Source of the DNA: Falsiroseomonas sp044341625
GTDB lineage: Bacteria > Pseudomonadota > Alphaproteobacteria > Acetobacterales > Acetobacteraceae
DNA: 35,519 nt
Assembly (NCBI GenBank): GCA_044341625.1
Contig: JBIIRI010000012.1
Span: 1-35,519, forward strand
Direction: 5' to 3'
The translations under genes and the position numbers were made by a program. The notes under the pieces are model-generated. The model worked only from the letters and a program-made list of their open reading frames with translations. It was not told where the DNA came from and did not search any database. The number at the start of each line of letters is the position of its first letter. The first letter of the stretch is position 1. Positions 7,813 to 15,724 of the stretch are shown piece after piece.

Positions 7813-7831
7813 CCGCCCGCCAAGCGGGCGG
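7813..7831 (+). terminator. Hairpin between motE and cheY
   Basis: CCGCCCGC (7813-7820) pairs with GCGGGCGG (7824-7831) around a CAA loop, 29 bases before the cheY ATG. There is no T-run after it. It may separate the fliL operon from the cheY transcript or lie in the cheY leader. Nothing else is recognisable in 7733-7860; no sigma-54 site was found. Confidence 0.4.
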
Positions 7832-7860
7832 ATCAGGCTGGCGAAGGGATGAATTGAGGC

Positions 7861-8241
7861 ATGGACAAGAACACGCAGGTCCTGATCGTGGACGACTACA
7901 AGACGATGCTGCGGATCATCCGCAATCTTCTGAAGCAGCTCGGCATCGAGAATGTCGATGAGGCGACGGACGGCCAGGAGGCTCTGGCCAAGCTCCGCAA
8001 CGGCAATTTCGGCCTGGTGATCAGCGACTGGAACATGGCGCCGATGACCGGGCTCGACCTGCTGAAGGAAGTGCGCGCCGACCCGAAGCTGAAGAGCATG
8101 CCGTTCATCATGATCACGGCGGAGAGCAAGACGGAGAATGTGGCGGCCGCAAAGCAGGCCGGCGTCTCGAACTACATCGTCAAGCCTTTCAACGCCGAGA
8201 CGCTGCGCGAGAAGATCGAGAAGGTCATGGTCCATGCCTGA
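7861..8241 (+). CDS. cheY: Chemotaxis response regulator CheY
   Basis: CheY is a stand-alone receiver domain that, when phosphorylated, binds FliM and changes motor rotation. The 126-residue protein contains the full receiver set: acidic pair D11-D12, phosphoacceptor D56 in LVISDWNM, T86 in MITAES, and K108 in VKPF. The motif SDWNMAPMTGLDLL and the helix patterns are those of CheY rather than a DNA-binding regulator fragment. It overlaps cheZ by 8 bases. Its position beside the fliM operon and cheZ supports a flagellar role rather than a generic receiver. Confidence 0.93.
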   Translation: MDKNTQVLIVDDYKTMLRIIRNLLKQLGIENVDEATDGQEALAKLRNGNFGLVISDWNMAPMTGLDLLKEVRADPKLKSMPFIMITAESKTENVAAAKQAGVSNYIVKPFNAETLREKIEKVMVHA

Positions 8242-8818
8242 AGCAAACCTCGCCCAACCCGAGGACGCCCGGATCGAGGCGGCCGTGCGGGTCGTGCTCG
8301 GTTCCATGGCTGGCGACCTCACGGCAGCCGAGGCCGCGCTGCTGGCGGAACTCGAAGACCTCGGGCGCACCGTGGCCTGCGCGAAGCAGGAGATCGCGCG
8401 CCTCAAGGTCGACGACATCACCGACAGCCATATCCCGAAAGCCACCGATGAGCTCGACGCCATCGTCGAACATACCGCCCATGCGACGAACGAGATCCTC
8501 GATTGCTGCGAAGTGCTCGAGAACATCATCCCCCGCATCGGGGAGGAACAGGCGCAGGCGCTGCAGGGCGTGACCACGCGGATCTACGAGGCCTGCAGCT
8601 TCCAGGACATCACCGGCCAGCGCATCGGCAAGGTGGTGGCCGCGCTCAAGGCCATCGAGGCGCGGGTGGCCTCCATCACCGGGCGCTACATGGACGACCG
8701 CGAGCCCCCGGCGCCGGAGACAGCGCCCACGGAAGGCAGGCGGCTCGCGGAAGGGCCACAACTGCCCGGCGCCGGGATCAGCCAAGCGGATATCGACCGT
8801 CTTCTCTCCGACTTCTGA
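8234..8818 (+). CDS. cheZ: CheY-P phosphatase CheZ
   Basis: CheZ dephosphorylates CheY-P to end the signal. This 194-residue protein is mostly helical and carries the active-site motif FQDITGQ (residues 123-129), in which D125 and Q129 correspond to the catalytic pair D143/Q147 of E. coli CheZ. The C-terminal peptide SQADIDRLLSDF corresponds to the tail that binds CheY. ATG 8234 overlaps the end of cheY, so translation is probably coupled. A Pro-rich linker (about 157-180) separates the four-helix core from the CheY-binding tail, as in the family. Confidence 0.9.
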   Translation: MPEANLAQPEDARIEAAVRVVLGSMAGDLTAAEAALLAELEDLGRTVACAKQEIARLKVDDITDSHIPKATDELDAIVEHTAHATNEILDCCEVLENIIPRIGEEQAQALQGVTTRIYEACSFQDITGQRIGKVVAALKAIEARVASITGRYMDDREPPAPETAPTEGRRLAEGPQLPGAGISQADIDRLLSDF

Positions 8819-8819
8819 G

Positions 8820-11720
8820 GTGACCCGCCGCCTAGTCCTGCTGCTTCTGCTTCTGTCGGCCGCCCTGCCGGCGGCCGCCCAGCAGCGCGTCGGCGTGCGC
8901 GTTGGCGACCATGCGGGACATGGCCGCCTCGTCTTCGATTGGCCGGTCGAAACCGGCTATCGGGTCGAGGAGCGGGATGGGCGCGTCGTGCTCCGCTTCG
9001 CGCGGGAAGGCGCCATCGACCTCGCCCCCATACGCAGGCCACCGCGCAACATGCGGAGCCTTGCGGAGGAGGACGGCGCGGTGGTGGTGCTGATCGCGCC
9101 GGGCGCGCGCGTGCGGCATTTCCGCCTGGGCAACCGCATCGTGGTGGACGCGCTCGATCCGGCGACCGAGAGCACGTCCGCCACGCCGCGCCCCATGGCG
9201 CAGGCCGCGACCGCCCCCAGCCCCGGGCGAAGCCCCGCTACAGGCCCAGCGCCGCCATCGCGCGCCACCCCGCAGCCGCCACCCGCTTCCCGCCCCATTG
9301 CGCAAGCGACCGCGCCCGCGCCTGACAGCCAGCCACCGCCCCTGCCCGCGCCGGCACCTGCTACCCCCCCCACGCCTGCACGCCAGCCGACGCCGGTCGC
9401 CGCGCCACCGACAGCGCCCTTGTCCGCGCCGCAACCGGCCAGGGCCGCCGCGCCGGCGGCGCCGCGCGTGCCTGCGGTGCGCGCCGTCGCCGGCGGCTTC
9501 GTCATTCCCGCGCCCGCCGATGTCGGTGCGGCCCTGCTGCAGCGCGGCGCCACCTGGCTGCTGGTGCTGGATGCGGCGCTGCCGCTCGATCCGGGCCCGC
9601 TGGCCCAAGGCGCCTTCGCGCAGACCGAAGTGGCACGGGGGCCCCAGGCGACCGTCCTGCGGCTTCCCGCCGCAGCGCTGCCCGAACCCCGACTGACGCG
9701 ACGCGGCGATGGCTGGCTGTTGGACAGCACAGAAGCCCCACCGGTGCTACGCGGCATACGCCCGGAACTCGAACCCGGCGCCTCGCCGCGCCTGCTGCTG
9801 CGTGCTGCGCGCCCGGCCAACGCGGTGTCGGTTCTCGACCCCGAGACGGGCGGCACGCTGCTGGTCGGCACGCTGCTGGATGGCGGGGAAGCCGTGACGA
9901 TCGGCCGCCGCGCCGCCACGCTCGACCTGCTGCCGACACGCCTCGGCGCCGCCATCCTGCCCCATGCCGACACCGCGACGCTGCAGGTCATTGCCGCGGG
10001 CTTCGTCGCCGGTGCCGGGCCGGGCGCGGCCCTCGCCTTGGGTCTCGAACCGGCCGGCGATACGGGGGATGCGGGGCTGACGCGGCTATTCGACCTGCCG
10101 GCAGAACCGCTTCCCTCGCTCATCCAGCGCGAAGGCAACGCGATGCTTGCCGTGGCCGCCGCACCGCCGCTGAGCCGCGGCCCCCCCCGGCTCCGCAACG
10201 CGGAGGCGCTGCTCGCGCTCGGCCTCGGCGCGGAAGCGCAGGCGCTGACCGTGCTGGCGATGCGCGATGATCCGCGAATCGCAGAAGACCCGACCGCCCA
10301 TGCGCTGCGCGGTGCCGCCGCGCTGCTGGCCGGGCGGCTGGCAGAGGCCGATGGGCTGTTCCATCGCCGCCTGCCGGAAAGCGATGAACTCGGCCTGTGG
10401 CGCGGGCTTCTTCAGGCGGCGCGCGGCGTGGAAGGAAGTGCGCCGGCCATCGCGGCCGGGCTGCCGATCCTGCTCTCCTGGCCGCAACCGCTGCAGGCGC
10501 GCCTGGGGCCGCTGGCGGCCGAAGCCCTGGCGGCGGCGGGCGACGCCTCCGCCCTGCAACGCCTGCTCGCCGACCGAGACGACGCCCCCTCCCTCGCGCT
10601 GGCGCGTGCGAGACTGCTGGAAGCCACGGGTGCGAACGAGCCCGCGCTCGAGGCCTATGCGGCGGTGATGCTTGGCCGCGACCGGCGCGCCCGCGCGGTC
10701 GCGATGCGCCGTTCGGTTGAATTGCGGCTGGCCACCGGGGCGATGGACGCGAAAGGGGCGGCGGTCGCGATGGAAGCCGTACTCCCGGCCTGGCGCGGCG
10801 ATGCGCTGGAAAGCGAGGCGCGGTCCCGCCTCGCCGCGCTGCGGCGGGAGACAGGCGACCATCGCGGCGCCTTTGAGATGCTGCGCGAGACCGAACAGCT
10901 TTTCCCCGAACTCGCCGCGCAGCTGCGTCCGCGCCAGGTAGAGGCGCTGCTGGCCGCGATCGTGACGGAAACGCCGATCACGGCGGTTGCGCTGTTCGAC
11001 GCGCATGCGGCGCTGCTGCCGCCCGGCGCGCCGACCGAACAGGCGCTGGCCGCGCTGGCCGACGGGCTGGCGGCGCTGGATCTTCCCGTGCGCGCCCAGG
11101 CGGTGCTCACGCAGGCGCTTCGGCGGGCGGAGGACGAGGCGGCGCGCGGCCGGATCGGGCTCCGCATGGCGAATCTCGCGCTGGGCGGGGGCGATCCGGA
11201 AGCGGCGCGCGCGGCGCTGGCCAACACCGCCTCCGACCACCTGTCCGTCCCGCTGCGGGAGGCGCGGGCGCTGGCCGAAGCCCGCGCGCTGGCCCGGATG
11301 GACGCCTTCCAGGACGCCGATGCCCGCTACCGCCAAGCCGGGCAGGACGCCGCGCCCGAGCATGCGGAGCTGCTGGCGGCCCGCCAGGACTGGGCCGGCG
11401 CGGCCGCCGTGCTGCGGGCCCATCTGACCCACACACTGCCGCCGGCACCGGCCGCCCTGCCGGCGGATGCGCGGCGCCTTCTGGCGCGCACCGCGGCGCT
11501 GCTCTCCTTCGCCGGGGACGAGGCCGCGCTGGCGGCGCTGCGCGAAGCGGAAGCCAGCCGCATGGCGGGCGGGCCCTATGCGGAGGCCTTCGCGCTGATC
11601 ACCGCGGGCCGGATGGCCGGCATCGGCGACCTGTCGCGCATCCGCCAGGAGGTGGAGCTGGCCCGTACGCTGCCGTCCCGGCTGGACGCATTGCGGGCCG
11701 GGGCGGGGGTGGCAAGGTAA
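8820..11720 (+). CDS. Large secreted TPR-like protein of unknown function in the chemotaxis/flagellar cluster
   Basis: I do not recognise this 966-residue protein. It starts at GTG 8820, one base after the cheZ stop. A Sec signal (RRLVLLLLLLSAALPAAA, cleavage near AQQ) is followed by a small beta-rich domain (VGVRVGDHAGHGRLVFDWP, VVLRFARE, VRHFRLGNRIVVDALDP) that recalls AMIN-type periplasmic domains. A Pro/Ala/Gln-rich linker covers about residues 115-220. A second beta domain and a long helical region (about 440-960) follow; the helical part has Ala/Leu-rich pairs of helices of TPR type. It is probably periplasmic or envelope-bound and co-transcribed with cheYZ, so a role in motility or envelope organisation is plausible but unproven. 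A terminator follows the stop. Confidence 0.75.
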   Translation: MTRRLVLLLLLLSAALPAAAQQRVGVRVGDHAGHGRLVFDWPVETGYRVEERDGRVVLRFAREGAIDLAPIRRPPRNMRSLAEEDGAVVVLIAPGARVRHFRLGNRIVVDALDPATESTSATPRPMAQAATAPSPGRSPATGPAPPSRATPQPPPASRPIAQATAPAPDSQPPPLPAPAPATPPTPARQPTPVAAPPTAPLSAPQPARAAAPAAPRVPAVRAVAGGFVIPAPADVGAALLQRGATWLLVLDAALPLDPGPLAQGAFAQTEVARGPQATVLRLPAAALPEPRLTRRGDGWLLDSTEAPPVLRGIRPELEPGASPRLLLRAARPANAVSVLDPETGGTLLVGTLLDGGEAVTIGRRAATLDLLPTRLGAAILPHADTATLQVIAAGFVAGAGPGAALALGLEPAGDTGDAGLTRLFDLPAEPLPSLIQREGNAMLAVAAAPPLSRGPPRLRNAEALLALGLGAEAQALTVLAMRDDPRIAEDPTAHALRGAAALLAGRLAEADGLFHRRLPESDELGLWRGLLQAARGVEGSAPAIAAGLPILLSWPQPLQARLGPLAAEALAAAGDASALQRLLADRDDAPSLALARARLLEATGANEPALEAYAAVMLGRDRRARAVAMRRSVELRLATGAMDAKGAAVAMEAVLPAWRGDALESEARSRLAALRRETGDHRGAFEMLRETEQLFPELAAQLRPRQVEALLAAIVTETPITAVALFDAHAALLPPGAPTEQALAALADGLAALDLPVRAQAVLTQALRRAEDEAARGRIGLRMANLALGGGDPEAARAALANTASDHLSVPLREARALAEARALARMDAFQDADARYRQAGQDAAPEHAELLAARQDWAGAAAVLRAHLTHTLPPAPAALPADARRLLARTAALLSFAGDEAALAALREAEASRMAGGPYAEAFALITAGRMAGIGDLSRIRQEVELARTLPSRLDALRAGAGVAR

Positions 11721-11783
11721 CTCTCCGGCCGCCCCCCGGGGGAAGCCGGTGAAGCCCCGCGTGGCCTTGGGGGGGCAACCGCG

Positions 11784-11810
11784 TTTTTTTCGGCCCCGAG
11801 GGGGCTTTTT
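11784..11810 (+). terminator. Tandem terminator after the cheY-cheZ-TPR operon
   Basis: GCCCC (11793-11797) pairs with GGGGC (11801-11805) around GAG and is followed by TTTTT (11806-11810), a typical intrinsic terminator. Seven T's at 11784-11790 follow a looser CGCG/GCC hairpin just upstream, which may be a second terminator. The rest of 11721-11917 holds only a possible weak speD promoter (TTGCGC, 17 bases, CATATG ending near 11839) and the speD ribosome binding site. Confidence 0.75.
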
Positions 11811-11917
11811 GGCTTGCGCCCCCGCCCCCCTTGCCCCATATGCGCGCGCCGTTGACCCCACAAGGTGCCGCCGATCGCGGCCACCAAGGTCATCTGCTGG
11901 CTGGAAGGAGCCCTGCC

Positions 11918-12370
11918 ATGGAAGCTCTCGTCCAACCGGGGATGGTCTCGGATACGCCGAGCGACACCCGGATCGACACCGTCTCGAACGAGGTGGAACG
12001 CGACTACTTCATCAATCGGGGCGGCCTACGTTTCGCCGGCGTGCACCTGATCGTGGATCTGTGGGGCGCGACCAAGCTCGACGATCCGGATCATATCGAC
12101 GCGACGCTGCGCGAGGGCGCACTGGCGGCCGGTGCGACCATCCTGCACGGCCATTTCCATCACTTCTCGCCCAATGGCGGCGTGTCGGGCGTCCTGGTGC
12201 TGGCGGAGAGCCACATCTCCATCCACACTTGGCCGGAACGCGACTACGCCGCGATCGACATCTTCATGTGCGGCGAATGCGACCCCGCCAAGGCGATCCC
12301 CGCGCTGAAGAAGGGCTTCCAGCCCGAGCGCGTGCAGCTTGCCGAGCACAAGCGCGGCCTGATCGGCTGA
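11918..12370 (+). CDS. speD: S-adenosylmethionine decarboxylase, prokaryotic class 1 (SpeD)
   Basis: SpeD converts S-adenosylmethionine to decarboxylated SAM, the aminopropyl donor for spermidine. The 150-residue proenzyme has the self-cleavage site AES-H with pyruvoyl-forming S98, plus H103 (SIHTWPE) and C118 (FMCGE). The spacing of 5 and 20 residues equals that of S63/H68/C83 in the Thermotoga enzyme. The glycine-rich segment LHGHFHHFSPNGGVSGVLVLAESH is split here by the cleavage site. ATG 11918 follows GGAAGGAG at ideal distance; a further in-frame ATG at 11831 lies beyond the ribosome binding site. speE follows after 139 bases that contain a terminator-like hairpin. Confidence 0.96.
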   Translation: MEALVQPGMVSDTPSDTRIDTVSNEVERDYFINRGGLRFAGVHLIVDLWGATKLDDPDHIDATLREGALAAGATILHGHFHHFSPNGGVSGVLVLAESHISIHTWPERDYAAIDIFMCGECDPAKAIPALKKGFQPERVQLAEHKRGLIG

Positions 12371-12384
12371 TTGATTGCCCTCAG

Positions 12385-12406
12385 GCGCCGGGCGCGCCTC
12401 CGGCGC
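12385..12406. repeat. Intergenic hairpin containing a GCGCCTCCGGCG-type motif
   Basis: GCGCCGG (12385-12391) pairs with CCGGCGC (12400-12406) around GCGCGCCT. Bases 12392-12405 (GCGCGCCTCCGGCG) are the exact reverse complement of the core of the 24-bp repeat in the 3' end of flhB (CGCCGGAGGCGCGC). The same 14-mer in two unrelated places suggests a small dispersed repeat of this genome. Confidence 0.5.
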
Positions 12407-12459
12407 TTGCCTCGCCGCACCAGTGGCGGGCCGCAAGCGGGCCGCCGGGGCAGAACAAG

Positions 12460-12487
12460 GGGCCGGGCCGAAGGGTCCGGCCCTTTT
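12460..12487 (+). terminator. Strong intrinsic terminator between speD and speE
   Basis: GGGCCGG (12460-12466) pairs with CCGGCCC (12477-12483). The stem continues with one G-T and two G-C pairs to a GAAG tetraloop, and TTTT (12484-12487) follows at once. Only 22 bases separate the T-run from the speE ATG, leaving little room for a promoter. It may be a speD terminator with partial read-through, or an attenuator. The upstream 12371-12459 also contains GC-rich inverted repeats. Confidence 0.75.
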
Positions 12488-12509
12488 CATGTGACGAACG
12501 GGTGACGCC

Positions 12510-13376
12510 ATGCCGACCGATTCCTGGGTGAACGAGACGCTCTACGCCGAATGGGGCCAGCGCTTCCTGGTGAAGCGGGAGCTTGCCCGCGTGAAGTCCG
12601 ACTTCCAGGACATCATGGTGTTCGAAAGCCACACCCATGGCCGCGTCATGCTGCTGGACGGCGTCGTGCAGATCACCGAGATGGACGAGTTCGTCTACCA
12701 GGAGATGATCGCGCATGTGCCGCTGCTGGCGCATGGCGACGCGAAGCGCGTGCTGATCATCGGCGCCGGCGATGGCGGCGTGCTGAAGCGCGTGCTGCAG
12801 CACCGGACCGTCGAACGCGCGGTGATGGTGGAGATCGACGGCGAGGTGATGCGGCTGGCCAAGGAATTCATGCCCACGATCGGCGGCGATGCATGGACCG
12901 ACCCACGCGCCGAGGTCATCACCGGCGACGGCATCGACTATGTCCGCCAGGCGGCGTCCGGCAGCTTCGATGCGATCATCGTGGACAGCACCGACCCGAT
13001 CGGCGTCGGCGAAGTGCTGTTCACCGACGAATTCTACGCCAATTCCGCCCGTATCCTCACGGATCGCGGCGTGATCGTGAACCAGTGCGGCGTGCCGGCG
13101 ATGCAGGCCGATGAGCTGCGCGAGACCTCGCTGCGCCGCGCGAAATCCTTCGCCGATGTCTCGGCCTATGTCGCGGCGGTACCGACCTATGTGGGCGGCT
13201 TCATGACGCTCGGCTGGGCCGCGAAGGATGCGTCGCTCCGCCAGGTGGACGTGGCGGAGATCCGCCGGCGGGCGGATGTGGCGGGCGTTCTCGATACCAC
13301 CGGCTACTGGACGCCGGAGATGCATGTCGGCGCCTTCACCCTTCCGCCCTACATCGCCCGCCACCTGCCGCGCTGA
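12510..13376 (+). CDS. speE: Spermidine synthase (SpeE)
   Basis: SpeE transfers the aminopropyl group of decarboxylated SAM to putrescine, making spermidine. The 288-residue protein has the N-terminal beta domain with HGRVMLLDGVVQITEMDEFVYQEM, then the nucleotide-binding motif IIGAGDGG (residues 83-90) and MVEID (106-110). The catalytic segment IIVDSTDPIG has the active-site aspartate at about 159. Its length and motif order match the bacterial enzyme. It lies directly downstream of speD, the usual pairing. The gene ends 19 bases before the stop of fliP on the other strand, across a GGCGCGCGCGCC palindrome (13377-13388). Confidence 0.96.
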   Translation: MPTDSWVNETLYAEWGQRFLVKRELARVKSDFQDIMVFESHTHGRVMLLDGVVQITEMDEFVYQEMIAHVPLLAHGDAKRVLIIGAGDGGVLKRVLQHRTVERAVMVEIDGEVMRLAKEFMPTIGGDAWTDPRAEVITGDGIDYVRQAASGSFDAIIVDSTDPIGVGEVLFTDEFYANSARILTDRGVIVNQCGVPAMQADELRETSLRRAKSFADVSAYVAAVPTYVGGFMTLGWAAKDASLRQVDVAEIRRRADVAGVLDTTGYWTPEMHVGAFTLPPYIARHLPR

Positions 13377-13395
13377 GGCGCGCGCGCCACCAGGA

Positions 13396-14118
13396 CTACT
13401 GCGCGAAGCCCTGGACCAGGCTGCCGGCCACCAGCCGCCAGCCATCGACCAGGACGAAGAAGGCCAGCTTGAAGGGCAGCGCCACCACCGTCGGCGGCAG
13501 CATCATCATGCCGAGCGACATCAGCACGCTCGCCGCCACCAGGTCGATGACCAGGAAAGGCAGGAACAGCAGGAAGCCGATCTCGAAGGCGCGGCGCAGC
13601 TCGCTGACCAGGAAGGCCGGCATCAGCGCGCGCCACGGCGCGTCCTCTGCCGCCGCTTGCGGCAGGTTCGCCATGTCGAGGAAGAGCGCGAGGTCGGCGT
13701 CGCGCACCTGCGCGGCCATGAAGCGACGGAACGGCTCCGCCGCCGCGATCAGCCCGTCCACCTCGTTGACCGCGCCATCAGCCATCGGCCGGATGCCCTG
13801 CTGCCAGCTGGCGAGCAACGCCGGCTCCATCACGAACAGCGTCAGGAACAGCGCCAGCGCCACCAGCACCGGATTGGGCGGGATGGAGGGCGCGCCGATC
13901 GCCGTCCGCAGCAGCGCGAGCACGATGACGATGCGGGCGAAGGCGGTCACCATCACCAGCAGCGCGGGCGCGAGCGACAGCAGGCCGATCATCGCCGTCA
14001 GCTGGATCAGCCGCGCCGTGCCGCCCGTCCCCTGCCCGCCGAGGTCGAGATTGAGGCTCTGCGCCGCCGCCCCCGCGGGCAGCAGCAGCAGGGCACCGAG
14101 GATCGCCGCGGCCTTCAT
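13396..14118 (-). CDS. fliP: Flagellar type III export gate protein FliP
   Basis: FliP forms, with FliQ and FliR, the export gate of the flagellar type III secretion system. The 240-residue protein has an N-terminal signal (ILGALLLLPAGAAA), four membrane segments and the family blocks MVTAFARIVIVLALLR, SIPPNPVLVALALFLT and LLFLPFLVIDLV. It ends with LGMMMLPPTVVALPFKLAFFVLVDGW. FliP is one of the few flagellar proteins with a cleaved signal. It overlaps fliO by 4 bases. FliQ and FliR are encoded on the other strand at 16106-17160. Confidence 0.97.
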   Translation of the reverse strand: MKAAAILGALLLLPAGAAAQSLNLDLGGQGTGGTARLIQLTAMIGLLSLAPALLVMVTAFARIVIVLALLRTAIGAPSIPPNPVLVALALFLTLFVMEPALLASWQQGIRPMADGAVNEVDGLIAAAEPFRRFMAAQVRDADLALFLDMANLPQAAAEDAPWRALMPAFLVSELRRAFEIGFLLFLPFLVIDLVAASVLMSLGMMMLPPTVVALPFKLAFFVLVDGWRLVAGSLVQGFAQ

Positions 14119-14393
14119 GCGCCCGGCCCCGTCGTTGGCGCGTCCGGCAGCCAGCCGATCACCATGTCCTGGCCGCTGCCGGTCAGCAGCAGCAGGTCGC
14201 GGCCGTCGCAGCGCAGCAGCACCACGCGGCGGCGCCCGTCGAGGGCGACCGCTTCCTCGATCGCAAGCCGGCGCACGCCGCCGCGCGCCAGGCCCGCCGC
14301 ACGGATCCCGCGCAGCGAAAGCACCAGCACGGCGAGCACGCCAGCAAGTGCTAGTGCGACCGTGATCAGGCTGGTCAGGCCGATCTCTTGCAT
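14115..14393 (-). CDS. fliO: Flagellar export apparatus protein FliO
   Basis: FliO is a small membrane protein that helps assemble the FliP ring. The 92-residue protein has one N-terminal membrane helix (LITVALALAGVLAVLVLSL), a basic turn and a small cytoplasmic beta domain (LAIEEAVALDGRRRVVLLRCDGRDLLLLTGSGQDMVIGWL split across two strands) typical of FliO. It is shorter than enteric FliO but of normal size for alphaproteobacteria. It overlaps the fliP start by 4 bases. The call depends strongly on this position, because FliO sequences are poorly conserved. Confidence 0.82.
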   Translation of the reverse strand: MQEIGLTSLITVALALAGVLAVLVLSLRGIRAAGLARGGVRRLAIEEAVALDGRRRVVLLRCDGRDLLLLTGSGQDMVIGWLPDAPTTGPGA

Positions 14394-14429
14394 GCGCTTT
14401 CCATCCTGGACGCGCTGGGGTTGAAGGGA

Positions 14430-14717
14430 TCAGGCCGCGCGCATCGTCGCGGCCAGGCAGTCGATCTGGTGGCGCAGCGCCTCGATGGCGGGGCGCAGGG
14501 ATCTTGCCTCCCGCACATCGAGCGCCATCACCGCGGCGCAGAGCGCCACGGCCTCCCGCTCCAGGCCGTCGAGGTCGATGCGGCGCCCGGTCTCCACCAG
14601 GGCGCGCGCGACAACCAGCGTGCCATCGAGCGCGGCGATGGCCGCGGCCACCGCAGCCGCGGGGCTCGTTCCTGACGCATCGGCCGATCCGCGCGGTGCC
14701 TGCATGCCGATCCGCAT
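14430..14717 (-). CDS. Small helical protein of unknown function upstream of fliO
   Basis: I do not recognise this 95-residue protein. It appears almost wholly helical, with a flexible start and two long amphipathic helices covering AALDGTLVVARALVETGRR and DLDGLEREAVALCAAVMALD, then a third ending QIDCLAATMRAA. The shape recalls small flagellar export chaperones such as FliT, but no family motif supports that. It lies 36 bases upstream of fliO on the same strand, so it probably shares the fliOP transcript. No good ribosome binding site precedes ATG 14717 or the in-frame ATG 14705, which leaves the start uncertain. Confidence 0.5.
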   Translation of the reverse strand: MRIGMQAPRGSADASGTSPAAAVAAAIAALDGTLVVARALVETGRRIDLDGLEREAVALCAAVMALDVREARSLRPAIEALRHQIDCLAATMRAA

Positions 14718-14868
14718 AGACCCGCAGCGATGAACGGAGGGTTACGGCAGGCCAACGACGAACACGACCGCGGCAACAGGCGCCGCGCGCTTCATGCTTC
14801 CTTCACCGCTGCCGGCGCAGATTTCGCGCATGGACGGCATCGGCAAGGCGCCTTCGGGCAGGTCGGCG

Positions 14869-15261
14869 ATGGGTGGCGGGGGCGCGGTGCGCGACCCGTT
14901 GGCGCTCGCGGAACGGCGGCTGAACTGGCTGGACCGGCGGCAATCGGTGCTGGCGCAGAACGTCGCCAATGCCGACACGCCCGGCTTCCGCCCGCGCGAC
15001 CTCGTGCCATTCGGGCGCGAACTGCAAGGCCAGCTTCGCCTCGCGATGGCCCGCACCAGCCCGGGTCACGGCGGCGGCAACCCGCTGGCCGCGGCGAATG
15101 CCCGCACCGAGCGCGGCGTCGCGGAAGTGGCACCGGACGGCAACGCCGTGTCGCTCGATCGTGAGGCGATGCGGATCGCGGAAACCGATACGGCGCATCA
15201 GCTGGCGATGGCGGTGCATCGAAGCTTCACCGGCATGTTTCGCCTCACGCTCGGCCGCTGA
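14869..15261 (+). CDS. flgB: Flagellar proximal rod protein FlgB
   Basis: FlgB is a proximal rod subunit at the base of the axial structure. The conserved part reads DPLALAERRLNWLDRRQSVL and then AQNVANADTPGFRPRDL, followed by the C-terminal helix with ETDTAHQLAMAVHRSF. ATG 14869 gives 130 residues, the usual length, with a weak AGG signal before it. In-frame ATGs at 14830 and 14794 would add 13 and 25 residues without recognisable similarity or better binding sites. It starts the plus-strand series flgB-flgC-fliE and is divergent from the fliOP group. No sigma-54 promoter was found in 14718-14868. Confidence 0.9.
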   Translation: MGGGGAVRDPLALAERRLNWLDRRQSVLAQNVANADTPGFRPRDLVPFGRELQGQLRLAMARTSPGHGGGNPLAAANARTERGVAEVAPDGNAVSLDREAMRIAETDTAHQLAMAVHRSFTGMFRLTLGR

Positions 15262-15294
15262 AGGCGGGCACGCAGGACCGCAGGAGGAACGGCA

Positions 15295-15702
15295 ATGGAT
15301 CTGGATCGCGCCTTGCGCATCTCCGCCGCCGGCATGGCGGCGCAATCCACGCGATTGCGCGTGGTGGCGGAAAACCTCGCGAACCGGGACAGCACCGGCG
15401 AAGCGCCGGGCGCCGATCCCTATCGCCGCCGCACGGTCAGCTTCGCCAATCGCCTCGATCGCGCGATGGGCGCGGAGACGGTCACCGTCTCGCGCATCGC
15501 CGACGCGCCGGGCGCCTTCCCGACGCGGTACGAGCCGTCGCACCCGGCAGCCGATGCCCGCGGCTACGTGAAGACGCCGAATATCGACAGCTTGGTCGAG
15601 GTCATGGACATGCGCGAGGCGCAGCGCAGCTACAGCGCCAACCTGTCCGTGCTGGAGACGACGCGCGCCATGCTGACCCGCGCGATCGAGGCCTTGCGGT
15701 GA
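15295..15702 (+). CDS. flgC: Flagellar proximal rod protein FlgC
   Basis: FlgC is a proximal rod subunit. The 135-residue protein opens with ALRISAAGMAAQSTRLRVVA and ENLANRDSTG, the rod-family signature. It contains DPYRRRTVSF, and ends with VKTPNIDSLVEVMDMREAQR and SYSANLSVLETTRAML as FlgC does. Length fits the family. AGGAGG precedes the ATG at a good distance. It lies 33 bases after flgB and 22 before fliE, so the three genes form an operon. Confidence 0.96.
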   Translation: MDLDRALRISAAGMAAQSTRLRVVAENLANRDSTGEAPGADPYRRRTVSFANRLDRAMGAETVTVSRIADAPGAFPTRYEPSHPAADARGYVKTPNIDSLVEVMDMREAQRSYSANLSVLETTRAMLTRAIEALR

Positions 15703-15724
15703 TACGGAACGGAGCTGATCGGCC

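Noticed and set aside
7784..7860. Sigma-54 or sigma-28 promoter before cheY
   Set aside because: No TGGCAC/TTGC or GCCGATAA-type element occurs; TTGCGA with ACTAGG 17 bases later is too weak to report.
10086..11861. 591-codon minus-strand frame inside the 966-residue protein gene
   Set aside because: Composition is Arg/Gln/Gly-rich without domains. The plus-strand frame has a signal peptide and coherent helices and directly follows cheZ.
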